The notes beneath the pieces are model-generated. The model saw only the letters and a program-made list of their open reading frames with translations, was not told where the DNA came from and ran no database searches. This document shows, piece by piece, positions 15,750 through 24,878 of a DNA stretch of 64,000 bases. Position 1 is the stretch's first letter. The number at the start of each line of letters is the position of its first letter. The stretch is from the NCBI RefSeq assembly GCF_001717585.1, contig NZ_CP017042.1:2014501-2078500 (forward strand). Reading direction: 5' to 3'. Origin of the DNA: Selenomonas sp. oral taxon 920 (lineage in GTDB: Bacteria; Bacillota; Negativicutes; Selenomonadales; Selenomonadaceae). The translations under genes were made by a program, and so were the position numbers.

Positions 15750-16319
15750 ATGAAATTCTCAACACGGCTGATTATTCTCACGCTCACCCTGCTCCTCGCG
15801 CTCTCTGTCACGGCATTTGCAAAAAGTGCAAACCAGCAGCGCGCGGAAATCAATGAACTCCAAGTGCAGGCACTCGACAATCTCTATGCGCTCACACCGA
15901 ATGCGCACGAGGTGCTCGAGAACTGCTACGGCTACGCCACGATCAGTGCGACCGGTTCACAGCTGGGGCTCCTCGGCGGTGCGCACGGCCGAGGTCTTGC
16001 CGTGAACAAAGCGACGGGCGCGCGCGTCTATATGAAGATGGAAGCATATCAGCTTGGCATCGGAATAGGCGTAAAGGAATACGATCTCATTTTCGTCTTC
16101 GGCTCAGAGCGTGCATGGGACTCGTTCATCTCGGGCAAGTTCAAAGTCGGCGGTGCGGCGGAGGCCTCCGCGACGGACGGCTATTCCGGCGGTGCGATTG
16201 AGGGCGCGGATATCGTCGGCAAGGACATCTGGGTCTATCAGGTCACAACAAAGGGACTTGCGGTCGGTGCTGCAATCAAAGGGCTCAGCATCTATCCAAA
16301 CCGAAAACTCAATTCGTAG
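15750..16319 (+). CDS. SYLF (YSC84-like) lipid-binding domain protein, exported
   Basis: A 189-residue protein with a clear signal peptide (residues 1-24, ending ALSVTAFA). The body has the SYLF/YSC84 pattern: ENCYGYATI near residue 60, a glycine-rich GLLGGAHGRGLAV strand, VYMKMEAYQLGIGIGVKEYDLIFVF, and a closing WVYQVTTKGLAVGAAIKG. SYLF domains bind phosphoinositide-like lipids in eukaryotes; bacterial members are exported proteins of unclear role. The protein would be periplasmic or surface-associated in a diderm cell. GGAGG lies before the ATG. Confidence 0.85.
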   Translation: MKFSTRLIILTLTLLLALSVTAFAKSANQQRAEINELQVQALDNLYALTPNAHEVLENCYGYATISATGSQLGLLGGAHGRGLAVNKATGARVYMKMEAYQLGIGIGVKEYDLIFVFGSERAWDSFISGKFKVGGAAEASATDGYSGGAIEGADIVGKDIWVYQVTTKGLAVGAAIKGLSIYPNRKLNS

Positions 16320-16326
16320 ATTCTGC

Positions 16327-16368
16327 AAAAAATGGGAGCATCCATGTGTTGGACTGCTCCCATTTTTT
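16327..16368. terminator. Bidirectional terminator between SYLF gene and lysA
   Basis: 14-base perfect stem AAAAAATGGGAGCA (16327-16340) with TGCTCCCATTTTTT (16355-16368), with a small internal TCCA/TGGA pairing in the loop. It has A and T tracts on both sides, so it serves both convergent genes. The lysA stop codon lies inside its T tract. Confidence 0.92.
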
Positions 16369-17626
16369 ATTTCATCAGCGAACCTTCGTATTTCAGCGTC
16401 GCAAAGTAGTCGTCGAGGGTCTGGGCGCGGCGGATGAGCTCGACACTGCCGTCCGTACGCAGGAGGAGCTCTGCGCACCAGAGCTTGCCGTTGTAGTTGA
16501 AGCCCATTGCGCTGCCGTGCGCGCCCGTATCGTGGATAATGAGGATGTCACCGATGTCGATCTTCGGCAGGACTCGGTCGATGGCAAATTTGTCATTGTT
16601 CTCGCAGAGCGAGCCTGTGACGTCATAGACATGGTCAGCAGGTGCGCTCTCCTTGCCGAGCACGGTGATGTGGTGATACGCGCCGTAGAGCGCAGGGCGC
16701 ATGAGGTTCGCCATGCAGGAGTCGAGACCGATGTAGTGCTTGTACGTGTCCTTCTCGTGGAGGACGGCAGAGACAAGCCAGCCCGCATCACCCGTCATGG
16801 CACGCCCGCTCTCCGTGCGGATGCCGACATCTCCGAGCCCCGCGGGGCACATGATCTCATGATAGAGGAGCTCAATACCTGTGCCGACCGCGGCGTAGTC
16901 CACAGGGCTTTCCTCCGGACGGTACGGGATGCCGAAGCCGCCGCCGAGGTTGATGAACTCGATGTGGATGCCGAGCCGCTCCTTCAGCTCAGCCGCGAGT
17001 TCAAACATGATGCGGGCAGTGAGAAGAAACGCCTCCGTACGCCGCTCGGCGGAAATGACCATTGTATGCAGGCCGAAGCGCTGCACGCCCATCTCACGCG
17101 CGCGGCGATACGCCTCGAACATCTGCGGGCGCGTGAGGCCGTATTTCGCCTCCATCGGCTTGCCGATGATATCGTTGCCCTCGATGAGATCGCCGGGATT
17201 GTAGCGAAACGACAGCACCTTGGGCAGCCCCGCATTCTTTGCCATGTAATCGAGATGGCTGAGATCGTCGAGATTGATCACGGCACCGAGGGCGATCGCC
17301 TTTTGAAACTCATCATACGGCGTATCGTTCGACGTGAGCATGATCTCCTCGCCCGTGACCCCCGCCGCCTCGGAGATGATGAGCTCGGCGATGCTGCTGC
17401 AGTCCGTGCCGGCGCCCTCCTCATGGAGGATCTGCACGATGCGCGGGTTCGGCAGTGCCTTGACCGCAAAATGCTCGCGGAAGCTCGGCGCCCATGTGAA
17501 GGCATCCCTCAGGCGGCGGAAATTCGTGCGGATCTTCGCCTCGTCGTAGATGTGGAACGGGGTCGGGTATCTCTCGATCAGCGCCAGAGTCTGTTCCCTG
17601 CTGAGCGGAAAGTTTTTTTCGTTCAT
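16367..17626 (-). CDS. lysA: Diaminopimelate decarboxylase-type PLP enzyme
   Basis: A 419-residue fold-III PLP enzyme of the LysA/ornithine decarboxylase superfamily. LysA converts meso-diaminopimelate to lysine as the last step of lysine synthesis. The PLP lysine is Lys56 in FAVKALPNP. Other family motifs are DCSSIAEL, the glycine-rich phosphate loop INLGGGFGIPY, the catalytic cysteine region GSLCENNDKF, and GAHGSAMGFNYNG. The last motif and overall length leave open a related decarboxylase (for example an alanine-rich CANSDC-like branch), but LysA is favoured. ATG 17626 follows GGGAGGA; the earlier ATG at 17641 overlaps that ribosome site and is rejected. Confidence 0.82.
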   Translation of the reverse strand: MNEKNFPLSREQTLALIERYPTPFHIYDEAKIRTNFRRLRDAFTWAPSFREHFAVKALPNPRIVQILHEEGAGTDCSSIAELIISEAAGVTGEEIMLTSNDTPYDEFQKAIALGAVINLDDLSHLDYMAKNAGLPKVLSFRYNPGDLIEGNDIIGKPMEAKYGLTRPQMFEAYRRAREMGVQRFGLHTMVISAERRTEAFLLTARIMFELAAELKERLGIHIEFINLGGGFGIPYRPEESPVDYAAVGTGIELLYHEIMCPAGLGDVGIRTESGRAMTGDAGWLVSAVLHEKDTYKHYIGLDSCMANLMRPALYGAYHHITVLGKESAPADHVYDVTGSLCENNDKFAIDRVLPKIDIGDILIIHDTGAHGSAMGFNYNGKLWCAELLLRTDGSVELIRRAQTLDDYFATLKYEGSLMK

Positions 17627-17693
17627 ATGGTCCTCCCTCAAATAGATGGTTCATTATAACAACGAAAATTTCTTCCTGTCAATAATGTATCCC

Positions 17694-17722
17694 TTGACGA
17701 ACGGCACACGCTCGCCTATAAT
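17694..17722 (+). promoter_or_regulatory. Promoter of the liv operon
   Basis: TTGACG (17694-17699), 17-base spacer, TATAAT (17717-17722). It is near consensus and lies about 60 bases upstream of livK. Confidence 0.75.
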
Positions 17723-17783
17723 GGAGGCTATCTTTTTATTTTCATCAATTCAGCAATGGGGAACTAGATAAGGGGGTATCTTC

Positions 17784-18956
17784 ATGATATTCAGAGGAAA
17801 GGCGCTGCGCCTTGCTGCCGCTCTGGTCGGCACGGCACTGCTCGGCTCGACGCTTGCAGGCTGCGGCGGCGACACGGCGAAGTCGGATGAGATCCGCATC
17901 GGCGCAAACTTTGAGATGACGGGCAACACGGCGAACTACGGCATGTCGACGCTCGAAGGTCTGAAGCTTGCGATCAAGGAAGCAAACGACGCCGGCGGCA
18001 TTAACGGCAAGAAGATCGTGCTCGTCGAGGCGGACAACAAGTCCGAGGCGGCAGAGTCGGTCAACGCGGCAACGAAGCTGATCTCCGACGATCACGTCCG
18101 CGCGATCGTCGGTCCTGCGACGACGGGCAATGTCATTGCAGAGTCGCAGGTGGCGACAGACAACAAAGTGCCCGTCATCGCGCCGGATGCAACAGCAGTT
18201 GACGTGACGGTGGAGGGCGGCAAGGTAAAGCCGTGGATCTTCCGCAGCTGCTTCATCGACCCGCAGCAGGGCGATGTCATGGCGAAGTTCGCGCTCGAAA
18301 CCCTAAAGGCAAAGACGGCGGTCGTCTACATCGACAACTCGACGGACTACTCCAAGAGCCTCGCTGAGGTCTTCCAGAAGGTCTTTACGGCGGGCGGCGG
18401 TCAGGTCGTCATGACCGAGGGCTTCCTCGCAAAGGATCAGGACTTTAAGGCGACGCTCACGCGTCTGCGCGCAGCGAATGCGGATGTCATCTTCGTCCCT
18501 GCCTACTATGAAGAGGTCGGCAAGATCGTCAAGCAGGCGCGCGAGATCGGCATCACCGCCCCCATCATCGGTACAGACGGCTGGGACGATCCGAAGGTCG
18601 CAGAGCTCGCGGGTGCGGCGGCTCTCAACAACACGTATTTCAGCACGCACTACTCCGATAAAGACGAATCGGTTCGCCCCTTTATCGACGCGTTCCAGAA
18701 GGAGTACAACCACGCGCCGAACGTCTTCGCCGCACTCGGCTATGATGCAGGCAAGCTGCTCGTCGATGCGCTGAAGCGCGCAGGTTCCGATGATCCGGAG
18801 GCGCTGCGCAAGGCGATCGAGGAGACGAAGGATCTCGTCGTCGGCACGGGCACGATCACGATGGATGCACAGCACAACCCGATCAAGCAGGCGGTTATTC
18901 TCGAAAACAAGGACGGCGACCGCGTTGTCGTCGCAAAGATTATGCCGAGCATGTAA
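17784..18956 (+). CDS. livK: Branched-chain amino acid ABC transporter, substrate-binding lipoprotein
   Basis: A 390-residue solute-binding protein of the Leu/Ile/Val-binding family. A lipoprotein signal peptide ends in LAGC with Cys27 as the lipidation site, so the protein is anchored in the periplasm. The mature part begins with IRIGANFEMTGNTANYG, typical of LivJ/LivK folds, and retains the central IVGPATTGNV hinge motif. It captures leucine, isoleucine or valine (specificity inferred) for LivHMGF encoded downstream. A terminator-like hairpin between livK and livH would raise binding-protein expression above that of the membrane parts. Confidence 0.93.
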   Translation: MIFRGKALRLAAALVGTALLGSTLAGCGGDTAKSDEIRIGANFEMTGNTANYGMSTLEGLKLAIKEANDAGGINGKKIVLVEADNKSEAAESVNAATKLISDDHVRAIVGPATTGNVIAESQVATDNKVPVIAPDATAVDVTVEGGKVKPWIFRSCFIDPQQGDVMAKFALETLKAKTAVVYIDNSTDYSKSLAEVFQKVFTAGGGQVVMTEGFLAKDQDFKATLTRLRAANADVIFVPAYYEEVGKIVKQAREIGITAPIIGTDGWDDPKVAELAGAAALNNTYFSTHYSDKDESVRPFIDAFQKEYNHAPNVFAALGYDAGKLLVDALKRAGSDDPEALRKAIEETKDLVVGTGTITMDAQHNPIKQAVILENKDGDRVVVAKIMPSM

Positions 18957-18978
18957 TACATCCGGCTGACGCATTCTC

Positions 18979-19007
18979 AAAGAGCCGCAGTCCTGCGGCT
19001 CTTTTTT
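18979..19007 (+). terminator. Intra-operon terminator/attenuator between livK and livH
   Basis: Stem AAAGAGCCGCA with TGCGGCTCTTT around a 4-base loop, followed by TTT. It lies 21 bases before livH, so read-through is needed for livHMGF. Confidence 0.85.
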
Positions 19008-19028
19008 ATCACATGAGGAGGTCATTCT

Positions 19029-19913
19029 ATGGAGTTCCTGCACCAGATTCTGCAGCAGCTCATCAACGGCATCTCACTCGGCAGTATCTACGCGCTGATC
19101 GCTCTTGGCTATACGATGATCTACGGCATCATCAAGCTCATCAACTTCGCACACGGCGACATCTACATGGTCGGCGCATACCTCGGCTTCTATGCGATCA
19201 CGCTTGGTATCCCCACGCTCCCGGCAATTCTCATCTCGATGGCGGTCACATCGCTGCTCGGTGTCATTGTCGAGCGCTTCGCCTATCGCCCGCTGCGCCA
19301 CGCGCCGCGCATCTCCGTCCTCATCACGGCAATCGGCGTATCGTTCCTGCTCGAATACGTGATGATGGCGATCGTATCCCCCACACCGCGCACCTTCCCC
19401 GCGACGATCAGTGACATCTCGCTCGAATTTGCGGGACTGATCATCAGCGGCCAGCAGCTCCTCATCATGGGTGTGACATTCGTCCTGATGCTGATTCTGA
19501 CCTACATTGTACGCAGTACGAAGATCGGAAAGGCGATGCGTGCCGCGTCCTACGATACGGAGGCAGCGCAGCTTATGGGCATCAACGCGAACCGCATCAT
19601 CTCGATCACGTTCGCCATCGGCTCGGCGCTCGCAGCAGTCGCAGGCGTACTCATCGGCATCTACTACAACTCGATCGACCCGCTGATGGGGCTGATGCCC
19701 GGCATCAAGGCATTTGTCGCGGCCGTGTTCGGCGGCATCGGCATTCTGCCGGGCGCGGTCGTCGGCGGGCTCGTCCTCGGCATCGTCGAGGCGTTTATTT
19801 CGGGATTCGGCTTTTCGATGTTCCGCGATGCGGCGGCATTTGCCATCCTGATTCTCGTTCTGCTCATAAAGCCTGCGGGAATCTTCGGCAAGAATGTCAA
19901 GGAAAAAGTCTAA
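19029..19913 (+). CDS. livH: Branched-chain amino acid ABC transporter permease LivH
   Basis: A 294-residue inner-membrane permease with about eight hydrophobic segments. The N-terminal LINGISLGSIYALIALGYTMIYGI and the EAA-like region around LMGINANRIISITFAIGSALAA are typical of LivH. It forms the channel together with LivM. GAGGAGG precedes ATG 19029. It is followed by livM after 12 bases. Confidence 0.95.
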   Translation: MEFLHQILQQLINGISLGSIYALIALGYTMIYGIIKLINFAHGDIYMVGAYLGFYAITLGIPTLPAILISMAVTSLLGVIVERFAYRPLRHAPRISVLITAIGVSFLLEYVMMAIVSPTPRTFPATISDISLEFAGLIISGQQLLIMGVTFVLMLILTYIVRSTKIGKAMRAASYDTEAAQLMGINANRIISITFAIGSALAAVAGVLIGIYYNSIDPLMGLMPGIKAFVAAVFGGIGILPGAVVGGLVLGIVEAFISGFGFSMFRDAAAFAILILVLLIKPAGIFGKNVKEKV

Positions 19914-19925
19914 GGAGGGGCGCAG

Positions 19926-20876
19926 ATGAACTCATTGCAGAAAAATGACCTAAAAATGCTCGTCTTCGCCCTGGTGATTTACGGCATTATCATGGGGCTG
20001 ACGAATGCAGGCATGCTGAACGCCTTCTGGCAGCTGAACCTCATCTTCGCGGGGATCAACATCATCCTCGCAGCGAGCCTCAATCTGATCAACGGCTATA
20101 CGGGACAGTTCTCGCTCGGGCACGCGGGCTTCATGGCAGTCGGGGCATACGTCGGCGTCGTGCTCACGACGAACTTTCAGATGGCATTCCCCGTCGCTCT
20201 CCTTGCGGGCGGTGTGACAGCGGGGCTCCTCGGTGCACTCATCGGGCTGCCGACCCTGCGGCTGCGCGGCGACTACCTCGCGATTGCGACACTCGGTCTC
20301 GGCGAGATCGTCCGCATTGTGATCATCAACGTGCCGTATGTCGGCGGCGCGGCAGGCTTCAAGGGCATTCCTCACCACACCGATTTTACATGGGTGTTCT
20401 TCCTGATGCTCGCCACGCTCTTCATCATCAAGAATTTTGTCAACTCGCGCCACGGACGCGCGTGTCTCGCGATCCGTGAGAACGAGATTGCGGCAGAGTC
20501 GATGGGCGTGAACACGACGGTGTACAAGGTACTCGCATTCACCATCGGCGCATTCTTTGCGGGTGTTGCAGGCGTACTCTTCGGCCACAATATGTACATC
20601 CTCAGCCCCGCCTCATTCACATTCATGCAGTCGTTCAACATCCTCATCATGGTCGTCATGGGCGGTCTCGGCTCGATGACGGGCTCGATTGCGGGTGCGC
20701 TCGTTGTCACTTTCCTCTCAGCGGCGCTCGCGAGCTTCCCGAACGCGCGGATGATCATCTATGCACTCGCTCTGATCCTGCTCATGTTCTACCGCCCGCA
20801 GGGGCTCTTCGGCTATGTCGAGGTGACGGCGATGCAGCCTCTGCGCCGCTTCTTTAAGAAGGGAGGCGAGGCATAA
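19926..20876 (+). CDS. livM: Branched-chain amino acid ABC transporter permease LivM
   Basis: A 316-residue inner-membrane permease, partner of LivH. Recognisable LivM features are NLINGYTGQFSLGHAGFMAVGAY, the RLRGDYLAIATLGLGEIVRI loop and the ENEIAAESMGVNTTVYKVLAF cytoplasmic coupling loop. Its stop codon shares one base with the start of livG (TAATG), indicating translational coupling. Confidence 0.95.
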   Translation: MNSLQKNDLKMLVFALVIYGIIMGLTNAGMLNAFWQLNLIFAGINIILAASLNLINGYTGQFSLGHAGFMAVGAYVGVVLTTNFQMAFPVALLAGGVTAGLLGALIGLPTLRLRGDYLAIATLGLGEIVRIVIINVPYVGGAAGFKGIPHHTDFTWVFFLMLATLFIIKNFVNSRHGRACLAIRENEIAAESMGVNTTVYKVLAFTIGAFFAGVAGVLFGHNMYILSPASFTFMQSFNILIMVVMGGLGSMTGSIAGALVVTFLSAALASFPNARMIIYALALILLMFYRPQGLFGYVEVTAMQPLRRFFKKGGEA

Positions 20877-21646
20877 TGGCAAAGGATTTACTCACGGCGA
20901 CCGATGTCTCGATGGTCTTTGGCGGGCTCAAGGCGATCGTCGATTTCAACGTCCACATCAAGAACGGTGAACTGCTTGGGCTGATCGGACCGAACGGCGC
21001 GGGCAAGACGACGGCGTTCAACCTCTTCACGGGCGTCTATCAGCCGACAACGGGCGAGATTCTGTTCAAAGGCAAGAGCATCGTCGGGCTCGCCCCGTAC
21101 CAGATCACGGAGCGCGGCATTGCGCGCACGTTCCAGAACATCCGCCTCTTCGGCGAGCTCTCCGTGCTCGACAACGTAAAGATCGCGTACCACTGCCACA
21201 TGAACTACGGTCTCGTCGCGTCCGTTCTGCGCCTCGGAAGCTACTGGGAGGAAGAGAAGAAACTCGAGGAGGAGGCGTACCGTCTGCTCGAGATCTTCCA
21301 CCTCGCGGACACGGCAGAGGAGAAGGCGAAGAACCTGCCCTACGGCGCACAGCGGCGGCTCGAGATCGCGCGTGCCCTCGCGGCACAGCCGAGTCTCCTG
21401 CTCCTCGATGAACCGGCAGCGGGCATGAACCCGCAGGAGACACTCGAACTCATGGAGATGATCCGCTGGGTCAAGAAGGAGTTCGGCATCACGATTCTCC
21501 TCATCGAGCACGATATGGCACTCGTCATGGGTATCTGCGAGCGCATCTACGTGCTCGAATACGGCGCAATCATCGCGAACGGCACTCCCGAGGAGATTCG
21601 CTCGAATCCCGAGGTCATCCGTGCATATCTGGGAGCGGAGGAGTAA
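20876..21646 (+). CDS. livG: Branched-chain amino acid ABC transporter ATPase LivG
   Basis: A 256-residue cytoplasmic ATPase. The Walker A motif is GPNGAGKT at residues 38-45, the signature region reads LPYGAQRRLEIARAL, and the Walker B motif is LLLLDEPAAGMNP. The LivG-specific C-terminal sequence (ANGTPEEIRSNPEVIRAYLG) is present. It pairs with LivF to power import. Confidence 0.96.
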   Translation: MAKDLLTATDVSMVFGGLKAIVDFNVHIKNGELLGLIGPNGAGKTTAFNLFTGVYQPTTGEILFKGKSIVGLAPYQITERGIARTFQNIRLFGELSVLDNVKIAYHCHMNYGLVASVLRLGSYWEEEKKLEEEAYRLLEIFHLADTAEEKAKNLPYGAQRRLEIARALAAQPSLLLLDEPAAGMNPQETLELMEMIRWVKKEFGITILLIEHDMALVMGICERIYVLEYGAIIANGTPEEIRSNPEVIRAYLGAEE

Positions 21647-21647
21647 G

Positions 21648-22385
<738 letters not shown>

Positions 22386-22490
22386 CAGTGTAAGGCGCGA
22401 TGTCCTTACAAAAAGAAGGAAAACGCGACCTATAACGCGAATATTTAGAGAAAGATATTTCGCATTCCCATTGGCAAGGAGGAAACACCT

Positions 22491-23135
22491 ATGTTTGTTG
22501 CCAACTGTATGACCAAGAACCCCGTCACCATTTCCCCCGACGCAGGGATCGACGAGGCAGAAAAGCTCATGAACAAGGGGCATTTCCGCCGTCTCCCCGT
22601 CGTGGAGCACGGAAAGCTCGTCGGCTTTTTCACAAACCGCGATCTCCTGCGCGCCTCACCGTCTGCGGCAACCACACTCGATCGCTACGAAGTGCGCACC
22701 CTGCTCTCAAAGATCAAGGTCGCCGATGTCATGCAGAAGAACGTCATCACTGTCACCGACACCATGACGATCGAAGAGGCCGCGCTCATCATGACGCGCG
22801 AGAAAATCGGCGGTATGCCCGTCCTTTCTGCAGTCGGCAAACTTGTTGGCATCATCTCTTCGACAGACATCTTCCGCGCCTTTATCGCCGTCATGGGCCT
22901 CGACAGCGGCAAGACACGCCTCACGATCGACGTTGCCGACCGCACGGGCGTCCTGCGCGACATCGCAACCGTCCTCGCCGATCTCGACATCAGCATCGAC
23001 AGCATGGTCACGCTTCCGCAGCCAAACGGCGCCTACCAGATCATCATCCGCGCCGACATCGACGACGTGGATATCGTCAAGGATCGCCTCCGTGGAAAGG
23101 GATTCACCGTCAGCCACGTCATCCAGATCGGTTGA
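22491..23135 (+). CDS. CBS-pair and ACT domain protein (AcuB-like)
   Basis: A 214-residue cytoplasmic protein. Residues 1-60 and about 75-130 form a CBS pair (VANCMTKNPVTISPD, HFRRLPVVEHGKLVG; VADVMQKNVITVTDT, GGMPVLSAVGKLVGIIS). Residues about 140-214 form an ACT-like domain (TRLTIDVADRTGVLRDIATVL). CBS pairs bind adenine nucleotides and ACT domains often bind amino acids, so a role in sensing nucleotide and amino-acid state is plausible given the liv genes upstream (inference). The same architecture is found in AcuB-like proteins; function is unproven. AAGGAGG precedes the start. Confidence 0.85.
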   Translation: MFVANCMTKNPVTISPDAGIDEAEKLMNKGHFRRLPVVEHGKLVGFFTNRDLLRASPSAATTLDRYEVRTLLSKIKVADVMQKNVITVTDTMTIEEAALIMTREKIGGMPVLSAVGKLVGIISSTDIFRAFIAVMGLDSGKTRLTIDVADRTGVLRDIATVLADLDISIDSMVTLPQPNGAYQIIIRADIDDVDIVKDRLRGKGFTVSHVIQIG

Positions 23136-23144
23136 ACTCCGCAT

Positions 23145-23179
23145 AAAAACGCTGCCGCAAGTGAAGCGGCAGCGTTTTT
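23145..23179. terminator. Bidirectional terminator between CBS-ACT gene and apbE
   Basis: 14-base perfect stem (AAAAACGCTGCCGC with GCGGCAGCGTTTTT), 7-base loop, with A and T tracts on opposite sides for the convergent genes. Confidence 0.93.
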
Positions 23180-23190
23180 GCATGCGTTTT

Positions 23191-24231
23191 TCACTCTCCG
23201 ATGACCTTCCCGTCTGTTCCGATGAGAATGACGAGGGCAGCCGGAACATCCGCAAGCAGCTTCCGCCCCTCCTCTGCACCGAGCACAAAAACTGCCGTCG
23301 AGAGCATATCCGAGAGCATCCCCATATTCCCCTCCCAGCCTGCTGAATCATCCGCCGCGAGCGGCAGTGTCACCGCCACGGAGGAGAGCCCCGTATCTGC
23401 AGGATAGCCCGTACGCGGGTCAATGAGGTGATGATAGCGCCTCCCCTCGTATATAAAGTAACGCTCATCATCTCCCGAGACCGAGAGGACTTCATCCGAG
23501 AGCGGAAGGACGGCGATCATGTCCCCCGCTCTCTCGCCGCGCGGATTGCGGATCCCGATCTGCCACGGCTCCCCCGCCTCGTTCACACCCATACCGAGCA
23601 TCGAACTCGTGCCGAGATCGGCAAGCGCGTTTGTGATCCCGGCATCCTGCCAGCTGCGCGCGATACCGTCGAGAGCATGCCCCTTGATGAGTGCCCCGCG
23701 GTCGAACTGCATGCCCGCTTTCATGAGTCTCGCCTCATATTTCGTTTGACCGTTCTCCTCGCGCGTGCGCAGTTCGAGCAACTTATAACCGACGCGTGCA
23801 CGCGCCGCTGCAACCGCCTCGGCGGACGGCAACAGCTTCTCCGCACGCGCACGCTCCCAAAGTTCCGTCAGTGCACCTGCTGTCACATCGAACGCCCCGT
23901 GCGAGCTGCGCGCAATCTCCTGCGCGAGCGTCAGCGTCTCATAGAGCTCGGGCGGGATCTCCCGCCACTCTCCCGTCCCCGCCGCAGCTTCAACAGCAGC
24001 GAGCGCGGTGCCGTCCGCGTCGCGCTCCGTCTGCGCGAGCACAGCAAGCCCGTCGCGCAGTGCCGCCTGCGACGTAATCTCATCCGCACGCACCGTGAGC
24101 CGCGCCACCGTCCCCATCACCAGCTTTGTCTCCTCCGCCGTCACATCCCCCCCGCACCCGCCGAGGAGGAGGGTTGCGCAGAAAAGAACCGCAGCAGGAA
24201 TTTTATACAACGTGAAGAATCTTTCTATCAT
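23191..24231 (-). CDS. apbE: FAD:protein FMN transferase (ApbE), lipoprotein
   Basis: A 346-residue protein of the ApbE family, which attaches FMN to threonines of target flavoproteins outside the cytoplasmic membrane using FAD and Mg2+. A lipobox LLGGC with Cys26 predicts membrane anchoring. Family motifs are KLVMGTVARLTV, FDVTAGALTELW, FDRGALIKGHALD and the catalytic YHHLIDPRTGYPAD. The DLGG motif is altered to DLGTSSML. It may flavinylate an exported flavoprotein, and the mfr locus lies 650 bases away (inference; no NqrC/RnfG-type target is seen). The start at 24231 has AAAGGA at good spacing; upstream ATG and TTG codons are too close to it. Confidence 0.9.
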   Translation of the reverse strand: MIERFFTLYKIPAAVLFCATLLLGGCGGDVTAEETKLVMGTVARLTVRADEITSQAALRDGLAVLAQTERDADGTALAAVEAAAGTGEWREIPPELYETLTLAQEIARSSHGAFDVTAGALTELWERARAEKLLPSAEAVAAARARVGYKLLELRTREENGQTKYEARLMKAGMQFDRGALIKGHALDGIARSWQDAGITNALADLGTSSMLGMGVNEAGEPWQIGIRNPRGERAGDMIAVLPLSDEVLSVSGDDERYFIYEGRRYHHLIDPRTGYPADTGLSSVAVTLPLAADDSAGWEGNMGMLSDMLSTAVFVLGAEEGRKLLADVPAALVILIGTDGKVIGE

Positions 24232-24312
24232 ATCCATTCCTTTCAATTAGGGAAACGACGCGGCACTACGCCCTGCGCCGCAAAAAATGCTTCATCTGAC
24301 GCGAGGTATTCC

Positions 24313-24696
24313 ATGTCACCCAGACTTTATGAAATCGCCCGCTTCGTCCTCGTCGGCGGCGCATGTTTCGTGCTTGACTACAGCCTGCTCTACATCCTCA
24401 CCGAGTACGCAGGATTCCACTACCTGCTCTCAGCGGGCATCTCCTTTACGATCTCCGTCTTCGTCAACTACTGGCTCTGCCTTGTCTGCGTCTTTCGCGG
24501 GGCAAACGCCCAGACACAGCGTGCGAAGATCCTCTTCTTCGGCTCGAGCCTCGCAGGACTCGGACTCAATCAGCTTCTCATGTGGCTGCTCGTCGACTTC
24601 GCCCACATCTACTACATGATCGCAAAGCTGATCGCCGCCGGCATCGTCATGGTGTGGAACTACATCCTCAAACGCCGCGCCGTCCTCGGCAGATGA
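24313..24696 (+). CDS. GtrA-family membrane protein
   Basis: A 127-residue protein with four hydrophobic helices and the GtrA pattern (FVLVGGACFVLDYSLLYILTE; FTISVFVNYWLCLVCVF; a final WNYILKRRAVL). GtrA proteins are thought to flip or assist translocation of undecaprenyl-phosphate-linked sugars in the inner membrane. No glycosyltransferase adjoins, so the pathway it serves here is unknown. It diverges from apbE across an 81-base gap. GCGAGG lies six bases before the start. Confidence 0.85.
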   Translation: MSPRLYEIARFVLVGGACFVLDYSLLYILTEYAGFHYLLSAGISFTISVFVNYWLCLVCVFRGANAQTQRAKILFFGSSLAGLGLNQLLMWLLVDFAHIYYMIAKLIAAGIVMVWNYILKRRAVLGR

Positions 24697-24731
24697 ATCC
24701 ATTCTAACAACTTCACACATGGACTTCAAGC

Positions 24732-24757
24732 CTCCCATCGCGAATGGGAGATTTTTT
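24732..24757 (+). terminator. gtrA terminator
   Basis: Stem CTCCCAT with ATGGGAG around CGCGA, followed by ATTTTTT. Confidence 0.85.
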
Positions 24758-24816
24758 CATGTACATTTTTCTCCGCAAAACTGCAGGATTTTCGACCTAT
24801 AAAGACGAAAATAACT

Positions 24817-24853
24817 ACATAGTTTTTATCAATAGTTGAGATAAATTCTATGT
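24817..24853 (+). repeat. Inverted repeat upstream of mfrA (operator candidate)
   Basis: Two 14-base arms, ACATAGTTTTTATC (24817-24830) and GATAAATTCTATGT (24840-24853), match at 12 of 14 positions and flank a 9-base centre. The repeat ends 25 bases before the mfrA ATG, in the only AT-rich part of the 182-base gap. Its length and symmetry suggest a dimeric regulator site rather than a terminator, since no T tract follows. Confidence 0.5.
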
Positions 24854-24878
24854 ATCAGGAAAAAGGGAGACGAAAGCT

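Noticed and set aside
16346-17659. A 437-codon open frame on the plus strand opposite lysA
   Set aside because: The minus-strand frame has the PLP-lysine and other LysA motifs; the plus frame has neither a ribosome site nor a recognisable domain.
22386-22490. A terminator after livF
   Set aside because: The TGTAAGG/CCTTACA stem is only 7 bases and is followed by A, not T, on the plus strand.
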